From contig JAEWQP010000002.1 of assembly GCA_023399155.1 (NCBI GenBank), forward strand, positions 262,905 through 326,904: DNA of 64,000 bases, written 5' to 3'. The notes beneath the pieces are model-generated. The model was not told where the DNA came from. It ran no database searches and worked only from the letters and a program-made list of their open reading frames with translations. The translations under genes were made by a program, and so were the position numbers. The DNA is from Verrucomicrobiota bacterium. GTDB lineage: Bacteria; Verrucomicrobiota; Verrucomicrobiia; Opitutales; Opitutaceae. Shown here piece after piece: positions 62,502 to 64,000 of the stretch (positions within the stretch are counted from its first letter, which is position 1; each line of letters begins with the position of its first letter).

Positions 62502-64000
62502 TCAGGGCGTCGCAGTCACATCAGTGAAGGTGCCGGTGCACAGCGTGCCGTCGATGTGGCTCGTCACGGCCAATCCGATGTAGGTGTTGGTCCCCATCGC
62601 GATCGTCACCGAGCCCATGTTGGTCCAGCTCGTGCCGTTGGTGGAACGATAACCGGTGAACGTGTTGCCGACCCGGGTGACGCGCACCCATGTGGGCACC
62701 GACACGATGGATTCGGTGACCGAGACCGCGTTCGTACCGCTGCTCGAGCGAGCCGCGAACATGGCGGTACTGCTGTTCTTGGGGCTCAGCGAGACCATGG
62801 CCCAGGGTGCATTGGCACCGAGCGACTCGCGAATCATCACGCCCGCCTTCGCCCAGTTGTCGGTGTTCTCCACGCCGGTCACGCGCGCGGTGATCGAGCA
62901 ATCGCCATTCGCGGCCTGGTGAACGAAGCGAAACTCGTCCGCCGTCTTCCAGATGTCCGCGCCCGAACCCTCGAGGGTGAAGGTGCCGCCGGCGTGGGCG
63001 GCAGTGCCGGTCGCGGCGACCGCGCCGACATCCTGCGACGTCCAAGGGCTGGGCAGGCCGCCGTCATCGTCGGCGATGGTCACGGTGGCCGAATACGTCA
63101 CGCCGATCGTGTAGCCCGTGCCGGATGCGAGCGTGAGGATCACGGTTTCCGCGCTTTCGGGTGTGCTGTCATTGATCACCGTGACTGGAACTGTTGCGGT
63201 GCCGCTGGTCCCGACGACGACAGTGGTGCCGATGCTGTTGTAGTCGCTGCCGTTCGTCGCGGTGCCGGAACGGATGAGGTTGACCGTGACGTTCGCGGCC
63301 GGGGCCGGAGTCAGCGTCACAGTGAACTGACCGTGATTGGACGGTTCGCCGGCCGACGCGTCCGTGGCTGCGATCGTCGCGACGGGCGTGGTGCCACCGG
63401 CGCTGAGGTTGAAGCCGCTCACCGTCAGGCTGCCGGCGGGCGTGGGCTCGGCGCGCAGGTTCCAGTAGTTGAGACTCGTCACGGACGACTGGTCGGTGCG
63501 GAACGCGAAGTTGGTGCCGACGGTCAACTCGCTGCCGCCTGGCGGCGTAACGAAGATTGAATACGTATGGGCCGGGACGTTCACGACCACGCGGAAGGCA
63601 TAGGTCAATCCGGCGGAGTACGGGATGGTCGCAGCCGCGGCATAGGCGCCGCCGTTGCGCGCGTCGATGTTGCCCGACGGATTGAACCGCATCAGGCACG
63701 CCATCCCGCCGAACGACGACACCGGCGCGTTGGAGAGACCAACCAAGCCGTCCATTGGCGACGCCGAGGGTGTCGCGGAGTAGGTGACTGTGAAGGTTCC
63801 GGTCTGGCTGGACCCGAGCGCCTGGTTCAGGAACGGACCGCCGGGCATCGCGGTGACCGAGCCGTTCGTGGAAACCTGGATACTGAGCGCCTGCGTATCC
63901 TCGTCGCTGGCACCGGTGATGCCGTCGCTGTCGGCCACGCGGACGGTGAACGTGCTGGTGCCGGTGCCCGTCGGCGTGCCGGAGATGACGCCCCCGGACG
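62502..64000 (-). CDS. Large surface protein with Ig-like and Calx-beta domains, C-terminal part (leaves window)
   Basis: The frame stays open to the window edge, so the apparent GTG at 63938 is internal. The visible ~499 residues begin with the end of a putative-Ig ('He_PIG') module ('GVISGTPTGTGTSTFTVRV'), then a concanavalin-like region (about 40-190, counted from the edge), a Calx-beta domain (about 195-305, 'VTLTPAPAANVTVNLIRSG' with 'NDSTPESAETVILTLASG' and the acidic end 'VTIADDDG'), and a C-terminal laminin-G/concanavalin-like domain ('FRFVHQAANGDCSITARVTG', 'KAGVMIRESLGANAPWAMV', ending 'TFTDVTATP'). Extracellular adhesin or glycan-binding function is inferred. The N-terminus and any signal are outside the window. 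Confidence 0.78.
   Translation of the reverse strand, partial: SGGVISGTPTGTGTSTFTVRVADSDGITGASDEDTQALSIQVSTNGSVTAMPGGPFLNQALGSSQTGTFTVTYSATPSASPMDGLVGLSNAPVSSFGGMACLMRFNPSGNIDARNGGAYAAAATIPYSAGLTYAFRVVVNVPAHTYSIFVTPPGGSELTVGTNFAFRTDQSSVTSLNYWNLRAEPTPAGSLTVSGFNLSAGGTTPVATIAATDASAGEPSNHGQFTVTLTPAPAANVTVNLIRSGTATNGSDYNSIGTTVVVGTSGTATVPVTVINDSTPESAETVILTLASGTGYTIGVTYSATVTIADDDGGLPSPWTSQDVGAVAATGTAAHAGGTFTLEGSGADIWKTADEFRFVHQAANGDCSITARVTGVENTDNWAKAGVMIRESLGANAPWAMVSLSPKNSSTAMFAARSSSGTNAVSVTESIVSVPTWVRVTRVGNTFTGYRSTNGTSWTNMGSVTIAMGTNTYIGLAVTSHIDGTLCTGTFTDVTATP

Noticed and set aside
1..64000. CRISPR array, insertion sequence or replication origin
   Set aside because: No regularly spaced direct repeats, transposase gene or DnaA-box cluster was found on reading the window.

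Overview
This is a GC-rich window, about 64 kb, that looks like the chromosome of a free-living, glycan-degrading Verrucomicrobiota bacterium, most likely Opitutaceae. That placement is an inference from protein style: a 1,185-residue TonB-dependent receptor opening with the plug-proximal signature 'FVLPPFVVSTD', giant surface proteins ending in tandem 'LxxGFVxxG...VLxRxVGP' modules, and many secreted glycoside hydrolases with separate sodium:solute symporters. No complete rRNA or tRNA, no CRISPR array and no transposase gene was found.

Layout. (1) 1-7.7 kb: the end of a DUF2911 protein, a large secreted PIG-L deacetylase, a 52-residue membrane peptide, a sodium:solute symporter, then a bacillithiol locus: a very short BshC-like protein, BshB-type deacetylase and BshA-type glycosyltransferase. 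Two inverted repeats built from an 8-base period flank the bshC-like/bshB pair. (2) 7.9-12.2 kb, minus strand: a small unknown protein, an orphan TrpB2-type synthase, a hexose-6-phosphate mutarotase-like protein and a membrane acyltransferase. (3) 12.5-18.7 kb, plus strand: an arabinan/arabinoxylan set (aldose 1-epimerase, GH51, two GH43 enzymes). (4) 19.7-33 kb: a 3,428-residue surface protein (beta-helix, metzincin-like zinc site, about nine cadherin-like modules, MBG domain) and a DUF6916 protein with a Tat signal, converging on GNAT acetyltransferase, three tandem tail-collar (MdpB-like) proteins and a second DUF6916. A truncated tRNA-Ser 3' end lies just beyond. (5) 33.4-50 kb: an orphan SPASM radical-SAM protein, GH78 alpha-L-rhamnosidase, LacI-type regulator, TonB receptor, second symporter, a GH65 phosphorylase fused to beta-phosphoglucomutase, and an unassigned (alpha/alpha)6-type protein. 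(6) 50-59.7 kb, minus strand: GH1, then a translationally coupled run of DUF1537 sugar-acid kinase, split transketolase (two subunits), Asp/Glu racemase-family protein and MFS transporter, followed by a GH140/DUF4038 enzyme and a GH5-like enzyme. I read this as a candidate D-apiose (or related branched-sugar) utilisation locus. (7) 59.9-64 kb: a secreted beta-helix/HYR protein and the C-terminal part of another large Ig/Calx-beta surface protein leaving the window.

How it fits together. Regions 3, 5 and 6 read as three separate plant cell-wall glycan modules (arabinan, rhamnose-containing glycan plus alpha-glucoside phosphorolysis, apiose-containing glycan). Region 1 supplies low-molecular-weight thiol synthesis. 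Region 4 is the least explained and, with the compact BshC-like protein and the apiose-type operon, is the best candidate for new biology.
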